Positions 22,201 to 37,200 of a stretch of 64,000 nucleotides of DNA are shown piece after piece. Numbering within the stretch: the first letter of the stretch is position 1; each line of letters starts with the position of its first letter. Made by a program: the position numbers and the translations under genes. The DNA comes from Heliopora coerulea (taxonomy: Eukaryota; Cnidaria; Anthozoa; Scleralcyonacea; Helioporidae), in the NCBI GenBank assembly GCA_030142905.1, contig JASJOG010000003.1:2354001-2418000 (forward strand), read 5' to 3'. The notes beneath the pieces are model-generated. The model searched no databases, was not told where the DNA came from, and worked only from the letters and a program-made list of their open reading frames with translations.

Positions 22201-25200
22201 CTGAATGAAGATAAAAAATATGCAACTTATTTGTGTGACATTCGCTTGTAGAGGGCCAGCAAACAATCTATTTTGACGCGTTGAATTGGTCAACAAATTA
22301 TAAAGTCCATATGATAAACCTTACTCATTGGCTCAATCTACAGGCCACCAAACACTAACGTAGATACACTAGATAAAATTCACGACTTTTACAGATTGTG
22401 ATCGAAAAGACTTTGTAATGGTCGGTGATTTAAGTCGTGATTTTCTTACTTAGACTAAAGCTAGTCATACAGACTGAATGGTATGCTTGAACTATTTCAA
22501 ATAAAACAAGTAATTACTGACCCAACGAGAATTACAAAAGATACTGAAACTCTGCTAGACTTGTTTACGACTAACTCACTTGAAAAAAATAGTAGTTCAG
22601 GGAATATCGAATACGTAGACATTTGACACTGTCGTCATTGAAAACGTTTTAACGTTCTTACGACGACGTAGATTTCTGGAACTTTAACATCTCCAAGTCA
22701 AGTTCATCGGAGGCTGTTGATTAGACGTACTTTGCAAACGCCAGGGATTGTAGGAATTGGAAAAGAAAATATATTTACACTTTACTCCAATGTCAACGGT
22801 CCTCAGTTTCTTCCTAACATAAAATTTAACCTTGCCATCTAACACCGTATCCGTTTTAGGGCCAGTTTACATGGATGGACGAAGCGACAGCCGGGACCAT
22901 ATAAGCAGCATCCCGTCTACGCCAGGACGATATTATGCTGAGTTTGCAGATATTGAATCGAGACATTTCTCGCTTTTTCGCCCCCCCCGTAAGAAATGAC
23001 CCAGATAAAATCGCTAAAGAACGTCTTGTTCTCCGGAACTGGTCAAAACCAATACTTCTGCCAGACAGACGACCAGGGACCGGAAATCCAAGCAAGACAA
23101 GAATTCTAAAGTTGTCATGATCTTATTACAAGGGTTGTAAATTACTATTCAGATTTTTAGCAGGGATTTAAAAAATTTACTGTACGCGCTCATTCTAATA
23201 CTAAAACGCAGGTAAATGTACGTGCAACATGCGTCTCACCACTTTACAATATTATAAACAGGTCTGGCACTATAATATTCCTGCATATTTATCAAAGGAC
23301 ACTCAGCATTATATAATTATGGGGTGAAAGCGTTTAGCATTCCGACATTGTTTTGAGGGAGCAAACTTTTATGTTCGACCTTTTGTAAGAAAAAGTTTCT
23401 TTCGCAATCTAGTCTTTATTTCAATTCACTAGTCTGCGGAATTTAATATCTATGACCTGCGAGCCTCAAATAAAATTGGTTACATTCAGTGCCGGATTAA
23501 CGAGTCACTTGGGGCACATGCTCTAGGGCCTCCACATAAAGGGGTCCCCCACATAGACAGCTTCACACAAAACAATAATAAACATAACATAATAGCTATA
23601 CGAACAACAGGAACAAGGACAATAATATAAACAACAATTACAACAACTTCTATAATAACTATATAAATATTAAAATATTCTGGAACTGCACCTCCTGATC
23701 GACAGCAGCTAACACTAGTGCACTACAAAAACATTTGTTCAATCAGACGTTATGGTTTGAAAGAACCATAAAACCGGTGAAATCGAGTTGTTTACAAATA
23801 TAAGCAGCTCCAGAGGCACAAACACGGGGCACGCAAGTACCCTAGTGGAGCACAGAAACTATAGCAAACAACAAAAAAAGAAGGTCGTATAAACTCTGTT
23901 GTTTAGAAGTCGAGAAGGCTACAGACGTTCTGTATTAGCCAACTCATCGGCCACCGATACGCGTTCAGCATTAAGCCACGATGACAATTTGAAATTAGTT
24001 GAATCGAAAATTGATCAAAATCAGACAACCATTTTGACAGCTGGAAAGACATTAACGAGGCCATACATTCTGGAACTTTGACTTCCCAACTGTTATCATG
24101 CACCTCTGTAAAGCCAGTAAAGATTGGTTAGATTATCGATAAACCTTCGTCAAACCATAACCTCAGAAAAACGATTTCGGAGCCCCAGACAAGGATCGAA
24201 CCTGTAGCCTTCTGATGACCGATAAAGCGCTCTAACCATTGAGCTACCGAGACTCAGATGACAAACGCACGTGCAAGTACGAACTTATGTGCTGCCGTTC
24301 TATCCTCGTCTCGTGCTCAGAAATCGTTTCTCTGAGGTTAGGGCTTCAAAAATGTTCATTGATCATCGACGATATCTCGAAGCTCTCACATCTACAACAT
24401 ATAACCACCTAACGATTGGTTAATTTAACAATTCTTTCAACGGAGACTGGTGTTTTGGAGATCACTGAACGTGTATGAAATTCTCTCCTAATTTTTTGCA
24501 GCCAAAACAAGGAAGAAATACATCCAAATCGAGGATATAGATACTGGAATGTCATACTAGTATAGTATGAGTTAACTGGTAAAGCACAACCAAACAAACA
24601 TTAGCTGGTAAGTTTGCTGAATATATCCTCAGTGTGGTCAATAGTGTGGAGTAGCGCTTGGAGAATCTGTGTGTGAAGATGAGGACGCCAGAGTTGACAT
24701 TGTCTTGGGTGGGAGACTTTGAGTCACTGAAGGAGTTTGCAAATACGAACTTGAAATTGGATGGTGAGTGGAGTTCTCCTGGAGGAGACAAGAAAGTTTT
24801 TACATATGCCGATGGGCTCTTGGCGAAAGAGTAAAAAATCATTGACAATTGAGGGTAAGGAGATTAACAGACTAAAGCTTAAACTGTGTTCGTTGGTCTG
24901 CGAAAGTGTCTTTGAAGGTGAACATGCCTTGACTGAAGCCGTGAACCATAGTGAGAATCCTTGTTCCTGCAGATGTAATGAACTATTGGTCGATGTCGAA
25001 GGTACTAAACTGGATGTGACTATTGCTGAGCGGGAGATTAGGCATAACACTAATTCTACTCAGAATATTTAGAACGGCCTAAAAAAAATACGCCAAGAAA
25101 TTGGCCAGATGAAGAAGGAATCCCTTAGAATTCATCAACAGTTATGCCATGTTAATTTCATCATCATTTGAATATTCAAATGCTGAAGATAAGGAAAACC

Positions 25201-28200
25201 CAAGGGAAAAGAATTGGCGATATGATAACTCAAATTCTACAAAAGATGTCACCATTAATGAAAGAATTATCTCCAAGTCACTCCATCCTGGGGAGAACCA
25301 CAATCCTAGTATTAATACATACGTTCCAAACTCAGTTAGATGAATACAGAGAAAAGCATCGACAAAGGCGTAGGCGGGCTGACGCACTTTGGATAGAACC
25401 ACAGCGAACACGTCCTTCGGCAACGTTATTAGTCAACGAAACCCAAAATTATGAAATACCGATTCATATAAACCGTTATGAATCTCTACCAGATGAAGTG
25501 CCCCATGTATGGCCAGCTTTTGACCAAGAGTACATGACAAATGCACCAGCTCACAATATACGTTCAAAAGTCAGATCGCCAGCTATAGAGCAGCACATCA
25601 GCTAAAGCATAAAAAAACTACAAAAACGAATAAGAAACGAAATATCGAGCTGTCTCGACAGCGTGAGCAACCAAGTACTAACGAAAGAAGAGTTCTACTG
25701 GTCGGCGACTCGACGATTACACATGCAACACACGAAAATTGAAAGAGCATTTCGTGGGAAAGCAACTTGTCAAGTTTATAGTGGAGCAACCTTGAAAGAC
25801 ATACAAAATAAGATTAAAGGAGGATACAATTTGAAAAAACCGCATGTCTTCTTACCATCGTTGGAGGTTTCAATGCATTAACGGTAATCCGTCATGGCTG
25901 TTGAATCAGTTGGTAGCTTACTGTTAATAGCAAACGTTTACAAGATGGCCAAAGTTTAAGATTTAATATTGGAGTTTGATTTTATCGAAGGTTTATTCGT
26001 TTTATTGGAATCGTTGTTTTAGTTTGATCGAGACGGTTGTGAGATCTTTTATTTAAGGTACAAATCGACCTTCAGTGCTTCCGAATTTCTTTGTTGCAAT
26101 ATTATTACCAATAAGGCTTTGTACGTAAGGCAATGCATTTTATAGTAGGTATACGTTAAAACAGTAAGTAATGATGTGATTTTATGTATATCTTACTAAT
26201 CCACGCATCATTAAGTTTCTTTTGAGACGTCTATGGTCTTTGCATTGCCAGCCATTTGGGAGTGTTTTTTGGGAAATAGTACACAGATAAAAACTGAAAG
26301 CTAATTGATTTCACTTGTTGATTGCCTCTTGAAAAAGGTATCAACATTCATATTTTGTTCGCGCTCACGCTTATGTTTGGACGCCATTTTGATTTTTACT
26401 ACTTTGGATCGAGGTTTGTTTGTAGAACTAATCCGTTGGACATTTTGTATTTCAGCAATGTGACGCCGAGTTCTTCCCTGGGAACATGCCAAAATCATAT
26501 CTTTTTCGCCATGTTTTGAACGGAAAAAAACTCTGAATACATCGTTGTAGATAGAAAGAAAAAAGTCAAGAAGAAAATTATTTAGGTACTTCACTAAAAT
26601 AACTAAATTATAGCCGGCGGTCGGTGGTGAGGTAGCCGGCGGTAAACTGCCGGTAACCGGCTTCTATTGAAAGCCCTGCTATAACTGGAAGAGTGAATGC
26701 AATGAAAAACCCCACACACAGTTTGGCCACAAATTGACAACAACCCAAATTAGAAATTATTTTATATTTAAACAGCTTTTTGTGGTGTTTACAACTAAAA
26801 TTTCAATTCTCCCTTATTAAAACAAAACGTTCGGTGAGAATAACCTTTAACGGTTTAACAAATGTTTAGAGATCCATTCCCACAATTAAACAACGGATGC
26901 TGGTATCAAGACCCTGTATTAGTTGCTAGCTTGTGGTATTTCGTGCTGTTTTCCAATCAAACTTTTCACTCATTTTGCCCTAAAGTAAGATCTTTTTATG
27001 AGATGGCGAGACTGTCCGTCTTATAAGAGAAGCATTTTCATAGGATACCGGTTAGATATCAGCATTTCGGGCAGCTGATGATTGAAAATTTTTTTGATAT
27101 TTTTTTTCTTAAAAAATTGATAAATTCTACATTATAGATTTAAACTAAGTATTCAACCGACGGTATAAGACTTTAGTGACGAAGATAAAACGAATGACGA
27201 AACCAACAAAATAAACAAAGAAAACATGAACGAATTCTGCAATCTTATTGCTGACCAAGAAACAGAAAATAGAAAACAGGGAAAACAAAATAAGACAAGG
27301 AAACCTGGTAAAACATTTGTGACAACAAAAACGAGTTGACAGAAGCAGAAAAAGTACCTTCTACGTGGCTAAACTTAATGCTTCGTTCATTTTCGAATGC
27401 GTAAAAATGAAAAATACCGAAGAGTACAAACCCACAACTATGGTTTTTTATCGAAGCATTTTCCGGCTCCTCAATGAAAAAGGTTCAACGACAAATTTGA
27501 GGAAAGAAGACGAGTTTAAGCTTACCAGAAAAATTTAAAATCTGGAAGAAAGCAGATGCTGGTTTTATATGGAAAAGAAGATAATATTTGATACAAGAAG
27601 TCTCCCTTAGCGAAGAATGAAGTCGGGAAGCTACTTTAGAAAGCTGCTTAAAACAATGGTCTGCAAGGAAGATTAGCGAACCATTCCGTTCGCGAAACTT
27701 GAATTTCAAGGAATCTCAATTTATACGTGCCTGGAAATTTTGTAGCTCAGCTATATCATAATATGATTACCCAAACTTGAAAATTCTCGATTCATTCAGA
27801 TCACCTTCCGTTCAACGTCAGTGAAGAATATCGTTTACCGTGAGTCCAGGGTCCTCATTAGGTAAAGAAGTAGGAGGTGAATTTGATAAAGTAGACGGCA
27901 AAGAACAACCGTGACACAGCAGACGCCGTAGGCGCAAGACATTCAGGGGGTTGGGGGCATGCTGGGAGTCCAAATTGGTTTGCTTTCGTTTCATGATGGA
28001 TGGTCCACTAAATCTAAATGAAGAGCGTAATTCCGTGCATTCCTGCCATTGAACTCTAAAAAGACTGGGACGATACCTGCAAACTGTATTTTGAAGCTAT
28101 CATGGAGGCTGACATGTGGGTCAATTTGCAGGTCATCCCAGTCCCATACGCGATAAAACACGCAATCTATTGTGAAAAACGTCACCCAAATTTCGGATTT

Positions 28201-31200
28201 TTTTGACAGTTTTCTTTTTTGTCCTTAGTAAAGTGGAAGACAATGTCGTCAGGACTGCATATTTGTTAGAATTAACTGTACAATTTTCAGTACAATTTTC
28301 CCCCACGCGTGTTTTTGACCCACGTGGCTACCCCCATGTCGGCTTCACTCAGTTGTAAGGCCAGACCAGTGAACTCAATTTCCATATCTGGAATGCTAAC
28401 TCCCAGTCATTCGATCGGGCAAAAAATGAAGCCAAGATGGCCGCCCATGGAGGGAAATTTTGGACGTCAGTTTCAGTCCTCTTCGCGGTCTTGTACGTTA
28501 GTTCCAGTCCTTTACACGACTTTAGTCTTAAATTTTTGTTTGGTTTGGCTTCGAAAACATTCCCAACCATGGAAAAAGTGTTTAGACAAATTGCCACTTG
28601 ACCAATTTTACGTAATCGAGTATTTAAAAGGATTCATTGTTGTCGTGTGGCCTAAAAAGTGTACTAAATTGTCTGAAGATGGTAAACTAACGGTAAAAAA
28701 AGGACTTCCACTTTGCAGTTTCTTCAAGTAACTTTTCGTAACCGTTTAATCAGGTTTCTCGTATGTCTGGTAATTTATTTTCGTGAAAATATATAACCTG
28801 CAACTCGGTTTGACTTTGTCGAAATATATTTAAAATTCTTAAACTTATTTCTATATTTTGAAGACATGTTTTGTGTGTATTTCCAAAGAAAACTCGTTAG
28901 AAAATGTAAAAAGTCGCGTGGGAGACTAAAACTGACGTACCATCCCGCGTAGGGGACTGAAACTGACGTCCAGTTAGCATTCCAGATATAGAAATCGGGT
29001 TCACTGGGCCAGACATAACGAGGTATCGTTCCAGTCTTTTTAGAGTTCACTGATTGTTGCATGCACGATGAGATCTCGGTTCCAATCCTTTTTCTCTGAA
29101 TCTAGTTCCCAGTCCATGCCGAAAAAAATGGAGGATGATGTTGACAAAGCACGATCTGTCGATGCGCTGGTATTTCAAGTCATTTTCAAGTGTTTAAGAA
29201 TTTTTTTCTTTAATAAAGAAAAGTAGATGGCGAACATTTAGGAAGTAGACGGCGAACTTCGCCGGTCACCGGCTCCTAATGAGAACCCTGGAGTACGTCA
29301 GCAAATGTCCGGGCAACAAGCACCAGCTCGAGTTTCTTTACGGCTTTTGTAAATATTCATCAGAAAGAACAAAGTCAAAGCCTCGCTGTAAAAAGTGGTA
29401 AGTTGGGCATATTCCATGGAGCTAAGTTTGAAAACTACTCTTTCAAAACCCAAGTCTTGAATGGTCCTGTTACCAAGATAGCCTCAAAAACTGAAACCAG
29501 TCGTAAGCACGAACTCTTTTTAAAGAGCGCCACTTCGTGAGCTGGTGTTCAATCGTTTACTGGCTTCAGTGTTCAAATGATGTAAACAACTTCGCAGAAG
29601 TAACTCAGTTTGACGTTGTAGAAATATATTTGAAGTTGTTAAACTCATTTCTATGTTTTGAAGAAATATTTTGTGTGTATTTTCAAACAAAAACTTCTGA
29701 GGAAAGGTAAAAAGTCGCGGGGGAGACTAAAACTGACCTACAAACCTGCGTAGGGAACTGAAACTGACGTCCAAAATTGGCCACCATGGGCGGCCATCTT
29801 GGCTTCACTTTTCATTGTCCAGTTACCATTCCAGAAATGGAAATCGAATTCACTGGTTTGTATATATGTAGGTATCTATCCAAGGATTCCGGTCACTCAA
29901 GTATGCCGTGTGCAAACTCGGGGACTGGTATGTTGTCGACAAAACGAGAGGCCGAATTGAACGTTACTGGTCTCCTTTTTTCGCTTTTATGGACTTCTGC
30001 GAAGTTGTTTACACCAATTGAACACTGAAGCCAGTAAACGATTGAACACCAGCTCACGAAGTGGCGCTCTTTAAAAAGAGTTCGTGCTTACGACTGGTTT
30101 CAGTTTTTGAGGCTATCTTGGTAACAGGACCATTCAAGACTTGGGTTTTGAAAGAGTAGTTTTCAAACTTAGCTCCATGGAATATGCCCAACTTACCACT
30201 TTTTACAGCGAGGCTTTGACTTTGTTCTTTCTGATGAATATTTACAAAAGCCGTAAAGAAACTCGAGCTGGTGCTTGTTGCCCGGACATTTGCTGACGTA
30301 CTCCAGGGTTCTCATTAGGAGCCGGTGACCGGCGAAGTTCGCCGTCTACTTCCTAAATGTTCGCCATCTACTTTTCTTTATTAAAGAAAAAAATTCTTAA
30401 ACACTTGAAAATGACTTGAAATACCAGCGCATCGACAGATCGTGCTTTGTCAACATCATCCTCCATTTTTTTCGGCATGGACTGGGAACTAGATTCAGAG
30501 AAAAAGGATTGGAACCGAGATCTCATCGTGCATGCAACAATCAGTGAACTCTAAAAAGACTGGAACGATACCTCGTTATGTCTGGCCCAGTGAACCCGAT
30601 TTCTATATCTGGAATGCTAACTGGACGTCAGTTTCAGTCCCCTACGCGGGATGGTACGTCAGTTTTAGTCTCCCACGCGACTTTTTACATTTTCTAACGA
30701 GTTTTCTTTGGAAATACACACAAAACATGTCTTCAAAATATAGAAATAAGTTTAAGAATTTTAAATATATTTCGACAAAGTCAAACCGAGTTGCAGGTTA
30801 TATATTTTCACGAAAATAAATTACCAGACATACGAGAAACCTGATTAAACGGTTACGAAAAGTTACTTGAAGAAACTGCAAAGTGGAAGTCCTTTTTTTT
30901 ATCGTTAGTTTACCATCTTCAGACAATTTAGGACAGTTCTCAGGCCAAACGGCAATAACGAATCCTTTTAAACGCTCAAATACGTAAAACTGGTCCAAAA
31001 ATATTTCGTCTGTGCACTTTTTCCATGGTTGTGAATATTTTCGAAGTCGAACCAAACAAAACCTGAAAATCAAAGACGTCTCTCAAATTCATTAATAATT
31101 CACGAAGAAAAACAAAAAGAAATACATAATTAATCAGCAATTAGAAATCGGAGGAAGATTACAGCTGAATTTTTCCAACTTTCAGTTGGATTTTCGCCTA

Positions 31201-34200
31201 AAATACTGGTTCGTTTGAGAAGTAATTTCAAACACTCGTTTAGTGTTCTTCCTCCGATTTCTAGATACCTCGAAACTCGTTAAAAAAACTCGGCTTCGCC
31301 TTTTTTTTCCAACCAGTTTCTCGGTATCTAGAAATCGGAGGAAGAACACCAAGTCGCACTTGAAATATTACGTAAAGGACTGCAACTGATGTACAAGGCC
31401 GTGAAGAGGACTAAAACTGACGTACAAAATTTCCCTCCATGGGCGACCATCTTGGATTCACTTTTTGCCCGGCCAAATAACTGGGAGATAGCATTCCAGA
31501 TATGGAATTTGAGTTCACTGATACAAACATAGACACTGCGAAAATTTTTCTCCCTAGTCACCAAGCGTGTAAATGGACTCCACGCACGTCGAGATTAGTA
31601 CCATCGCACCGCGCTTTGCGCAGTGGGCGAGGGGAAAATAAAGAAACATATACGCGCTGCAGAATTTTTCACCCTAGTCACCACGCGAGTAAATGGACTC
31701 CACGCATGTCGAGATTAGAACCCTCGCACCGTGCTTTGCGCGGTGGGCGAGGGGATTAAATAATGATATTCTTACCTTTCAGTTCTCTCACGATCTGTGT
31801 GCAGACATCAGCTATGACAGTGCTTTCTTTCTCAGGCGTTTGTTGGAAACTCTTCAAAGGTGAAAGTAAGCTTAACCATTCTATGCTCTCAATTAATGGC
31901 TCAATAATAAGAGGCAAAAGTTTGGAATTATGTTGTTGCTGTAACACCATGGACAAGCTGAATTCTTCAACACAAACTTTAGAACGGAGATAATCACCGG
32001 ATATCAAAGCGATCACGAATTTGGAACAATCTGTCAAGGACAAAGTTGAAATATTGAAGTGTTGAGCCAAATACTTTCGAAATCACAAAATGACACAACC
32101 ACAGCATAGATTTACACAAAGAGCCACATAAAAACACTTTAATTTTTTATTTTTTCATTGGGTATTACATGAGATGTTGCAAGTGTGATTTCATCACTTG
32201 AACATCTACTTAGTTGGTTTTTACAGAACTTTTCCCTGCTTTAACAACTGCTTTTAAGCAAGGATACCTCACTAGACAAAAACTAGAAAGAAAAACTCTT
32301 CATCAATCAGAAATCTAGAAGTCACGTAACTTAAGGGTTACTTAATGTGGTTCCACACGGCTTCTTGAAAAATGGAAGTAGGAAAGTTTGACCTCGAAAA
32401 AGTTGTAAATGGATATTTTTGAGGATGATATATAATATTTTTATTGGTAGAAAAACATTTTTGGCATGAGAAAATATTACCGAGAAGTGATTTGCAAGTA
32501 CTATGGCAAAAGAGACATTTCAAAATGGCTGCAAATCCCCATTTAACCTTAATTCGAATATAAGTTCCGTGAAGATCGTTTTCTCTTTTCTCCATTAAAA
32601 CTTTCTAAGATCACTTTACTAAGTAACATTTTTGATGTAAAAAATGGTTTTCTGACTATCACAATGTGTTTCATTCTCCTCACAAATATTCATTTACCAT
32701 TTTTTTGAAGGTCAGATTTGCATTCGTCCTGTTTTTCAAGATATCACCGGGAGTAACTTTAAGCGAACCATACTACAATATACTACCTTGTATCTCACCA
32801 AGGCATGTACAACCCTGTATGGCATGCTGCACAATTAAAGCAATAAAGTGGTAAAGGTCTGGCAAAGTGACTTTCTGACAAAGAAAGGGATTTTTGTGAT
32901 TTTTATTCGATGATGTTTTGTGGCTAACCGAGCCATTTCTACGAATGACGTTTCGTTAATCCAAAAATTAAATGAACGACTCCGCATACACGTCAAACTG
33001 TATTTCCTCTATTTGGCAATTTTACTTTATTGGTATCTTGCTGCTCCATATTCATAATCATGTGGATTCAAAAAACTTGTACTTTTAATATTACCCTATG
33101 ACTAGTTCGAATATTTACCTAAAGCTTCATACAATGTTTGCTGCCATGCACCTCCAGCTTTTAATTCGGCTGTATCGAGGAAAATATTGATATTTGGTTG
33201 TTGGATTCGAAGTTCTTTCATCACTTGTTTAGCCTTATCTTCATTGCGATGACAATACGACAAAAACACATCATAGTTTCCTTTCTCAGACTCATCTTGA
33301 CCTGAGGACTTCAGTGGTGTGGATAAAAGCCAGCTGACAACTGTGATGCAGGCTACACTTATCTTTTCTGCACTGTTGATTCTAGAAAAACAAAAATAAT
33401 AATAATAATAAACAAGATCATCAGGAAAAACATACATATATAACAACACGATACGGTAATCGAAAGTGAAATAACTCTCGCAAACCTCTTACCTGCAGTC
33501 AATGTACTGTGTAAGTCTCATATAGGTCGGCATGTATGGAACTTCAGTCACATATAAAGGAACCAAAATACTCTGATTTTCTTTACGGCTGTGACATAGT
33601 GCAATGTTGTATTGCTCAGTGCATCTTGGAGACCTCAAGTAGGACGGAGAGATTAAAGCCATAACGCGTCTGCAGTTTGTTATCGTACTGTACAGCTTTT
33701 CTTGCCAAGATTCTTCCTCATCTAGCTCTTGTATGGTGGAAAAGATTCGCAAATCACTCTTGTTTTTCTTTAAACCATGTATAACTTCAACCAAATAATT
33801 TTTGTCTTCTTCGCTGTACGATAAATAAATGTCATAGGTTTCCACACTTACCTACGTTATAAAAAGTTGGAAGATAAGAGTCTTACCCTTCAAGTGCTAA
33901 ATAACAGTGTTGAACAGGGAACGTCTGAAAAGTTGCTGGGAGTTCGAATTGACACTAACTTAACTTTTGATGACCGTATTGATGAATTAAGCAAAAAGGT
34001 AGCCCAAAGGATTGGTGTACTTAAGAGTATAAAAAGGAACCTCCCAATTAAGGAACGGAAGCTCTTTTATAACTCCATGATTAAATCAATAATGTTATAT
34101 GGTAGCACGGTTTGGGGCTCCTGTTCAAACGAAAGTATTGACAAAATATTCAAGTTGCAGAAAAGAACCACCCGTGTGATCCTCGATGCGGACATGAAAG

Positions 34201-37200
34201 AAAGAAGTAGTGTAATGTTTAAAAAACTTAACTGGTTACCAATTTGAGATAAAATTGCAATACGTAAATGTTGCCTAATATATAAGGGAATCAATGGTGG
34301 TGTTCCTGATTATATTGATGATATCCTCAAAAGGAATGCAGATCTACACACGAGGTCAACCAGGAATGCATCTATACATTTACTTTGTCCTAAATTTAAA
34401 GAGAGACTGAAGGGGGAAGAACCTTTGAGGTTACTAGCGCAAGATTGTGGAACAGTATTCCTGTAGACATTAGGAAAAAGAACTGTTACAGTTCCTTTAA
34501 TTTGGCCATACGTAAATATTTTCTGGTTAAATAGATGAAAATAAATAATGTCTTTCTATATTCTAATTTAACTAGCTATTGACAACATCTAATTTTAAAC
34601 TGTTCATATTATTTTGCATAAGATAATTTATTTATATTGATTTTATAATTATTTAGATTCATATTTCATAATTGAATTTCTACTCATTGTCAATGTTTTA
34701 CCGATATTTCATATGTTTATATTTATCATGCATTTATACATGCGAAGTATCTTATTTTGAGGGCCATGAGTGCACCAGTGTAAACTGGCAAATGTTACCC
34801 TGATTAAATAAAGTTTAATATAAAAACAAACAAAATCTTCCATTGATATTTCTAAAGAAGACACGTAAGAACGTGAAACGAACCAATTCTTGTAAATATT
34901 ATAAAAATAACAGCAACAAAATCTTGGCGTTATTAATGCTATCAATGGGTTGGACATTTAAATTCAATCTGCTTCTAAAATTCATCGGCAAGAAGATAAG
35001 CGATCAATCAAAGAAATATGTCTATTTTACTTCATTTATCGAAAGCTGATACCTCTGTTAACTTCCTTCACCCATTAACTGCCTTTATCAAGATTAAAGA
35101 GATGTCATTTCAAAGACATTTGATTAACAAACCATGCAAAATTGGTTTGCTAAAATACAGAATGTAGGTAACAGGCTACAGCTTCTACTTATTTCTGTTC
35201 GTTAAACTTAATAAACAACTGAAAACGTATCCTGTTACTTACGGTAGATCTGTGTTCTTCCACTTTTACCGCGTGATTTTCTTTCAAATTTTGGAATAAC
35301 TTAATAAGAAGTTCGTTGTCGGAACTTTTTTTTGTGATATTTCTTGAAAATAGGACAATCTTCAAGCACCGCAACGGTAACCCGGCCTTTATCCAGTGAA
35401 CGGCAGCATTAACAAGCAGCTTAAGCATCAGTTTCTTGGAAAATCGCTGCGTTGAAAAAACCCGCAAAAAGAAAACAAAACAACAAAAAACTTTTTAGAC
35501 AGAAAAGGCCCTCATATTCCTCACCTTATACCTTCGAAAAGCAGCAGTATCAGCTCTTTAAAAGACCAGTAGACGATCCGATTAAGGAAGGTAAGATAGA
35601 AAAAATTTGGTGGGGAAGAGAAGGAGGAAGAAAGTACGAAATTTAGAAAGCGAGAGCAGACAGGGGTGCAAAGCAGGGAGTGAGAGATAAAGGGAAGAAA
35701 ACATTTATATCAGGAAAATTGAAGGAGAGGGAGAAAATGTAAAAGGAGAGGAGCGAGACAACAAAAAAGAGACTGAAATTCATGCAGTCAGGCAAACAAA
35801 GTTGAATTGAATTACATGTATTTCAATATGTCAGTTTTGAAATAAATGTTATTCAATTCAATTCAATTCAAATTCTGCCACTTATATCATGTTTTAGTTT
35901 GTCAGGTTAAACTATTTTTCTAGTATTAACTATGTTCAGAATGTAATACGATACTATCGACCATAATTAACTACAACCTAATGTTCCGCGAAACCGACGT
36001 GGAAGCTCAATGTCAAAGTATTGATGTGTATGGACGCAGGAATTTTTTTTAACCTCGACGGGTGTTAAAGTCGTGAACGTTTTGATCGCGGCAGAGCTAC
36101 TCTGACTGTTGATCTACATGCACAAACTCAGTAGAGCAACAGTTACAATGTAATGGAGCTTTCTCTACCAGTGAGACTTATGTACGCATGTTCACAGTAA
36201 TATTCTCACCTGGTCTCCTGATGCCAGTAGAGGCATGATAACTTTTCCTTCTTTGTTGCCCAAAACCGGGACCAAACATCGGAAAACATCTCCAACAACT
36301 TCCCCAAGCTTCTTTCGAGGATCGAAACTTTTACATATTAATAAAATAACAAAGTAAATAACCAATAAATCACCGGTTAAAATACGGAAACGAGTATACT
36401 ATGGAGAAAAATGGTCTCTTTTACGCATGTTTTTGCACTGTATTCATTTATCGTGAGATAATTCTTGAACGATAGATTCAGAACTACTAAGATAGTTATT
36501 AACACTCACCTTGTGCACAGGAATGTGGTTGTATGTGTCTGTATACGTGAGGCGGTTAGTTAATGTGTTTGTTTGTGCATGCACGTGCTGTCGTTCCGTT
36601 AACCTTCGGTTTAATTTTCTTTTGTTTTGAAACGGTTTACTTCAACAACCAGTCCAATTTTTTTGAAGCAACTCGACTTTTTTAACCAATTTGACTTTTT
36701 TATTTTTAGAACGGTTTGATTTCTTTAAGCAGTTCAGTTTTTGAACCAGCTTAATTTTATTGAACCACAACAGTTGTTGACAATTCGAGTGATTTCATAT
36801 AAATTTTTTAAAACAAGCAAAATATCCCTACTTCTCATTCTTCCACTTTACCTACACCCTCTCTTAAATATCGCCTTCCTTTTATTTTTTAATGGTTCAT
36901 TCTTCTCTCTAACATGCTTCTGTACAATCTATGTTGCTTGAGTCATTTACCCACTTTCTTACCAATCAGGCTAAACTCAAAACCCCGTTTACACTGTTAA
37001 CATTTTGTGCACGGCACGGTTAAAATTTTGCCATGGATGCCGCTGGTTTTGGGCACGGCATGGGTGATTTTCAGTGTAAACGACGCGGACTTCTTAAAAT
37101 TTAGCCATGCCGAGCACCTTCGTATATGTAGGTCTCGGCACGGCTAATCGGCCGTGTCGTGCCCAAAATGTTACAATGTAAACGGGGTTCAAGCTACCAT

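Noticed and set aside
28775..30819. Duplicate 95-codon gene on both strands
   Set aside because: The two identical frames are the arms of a palindrome; no domain or splice support.
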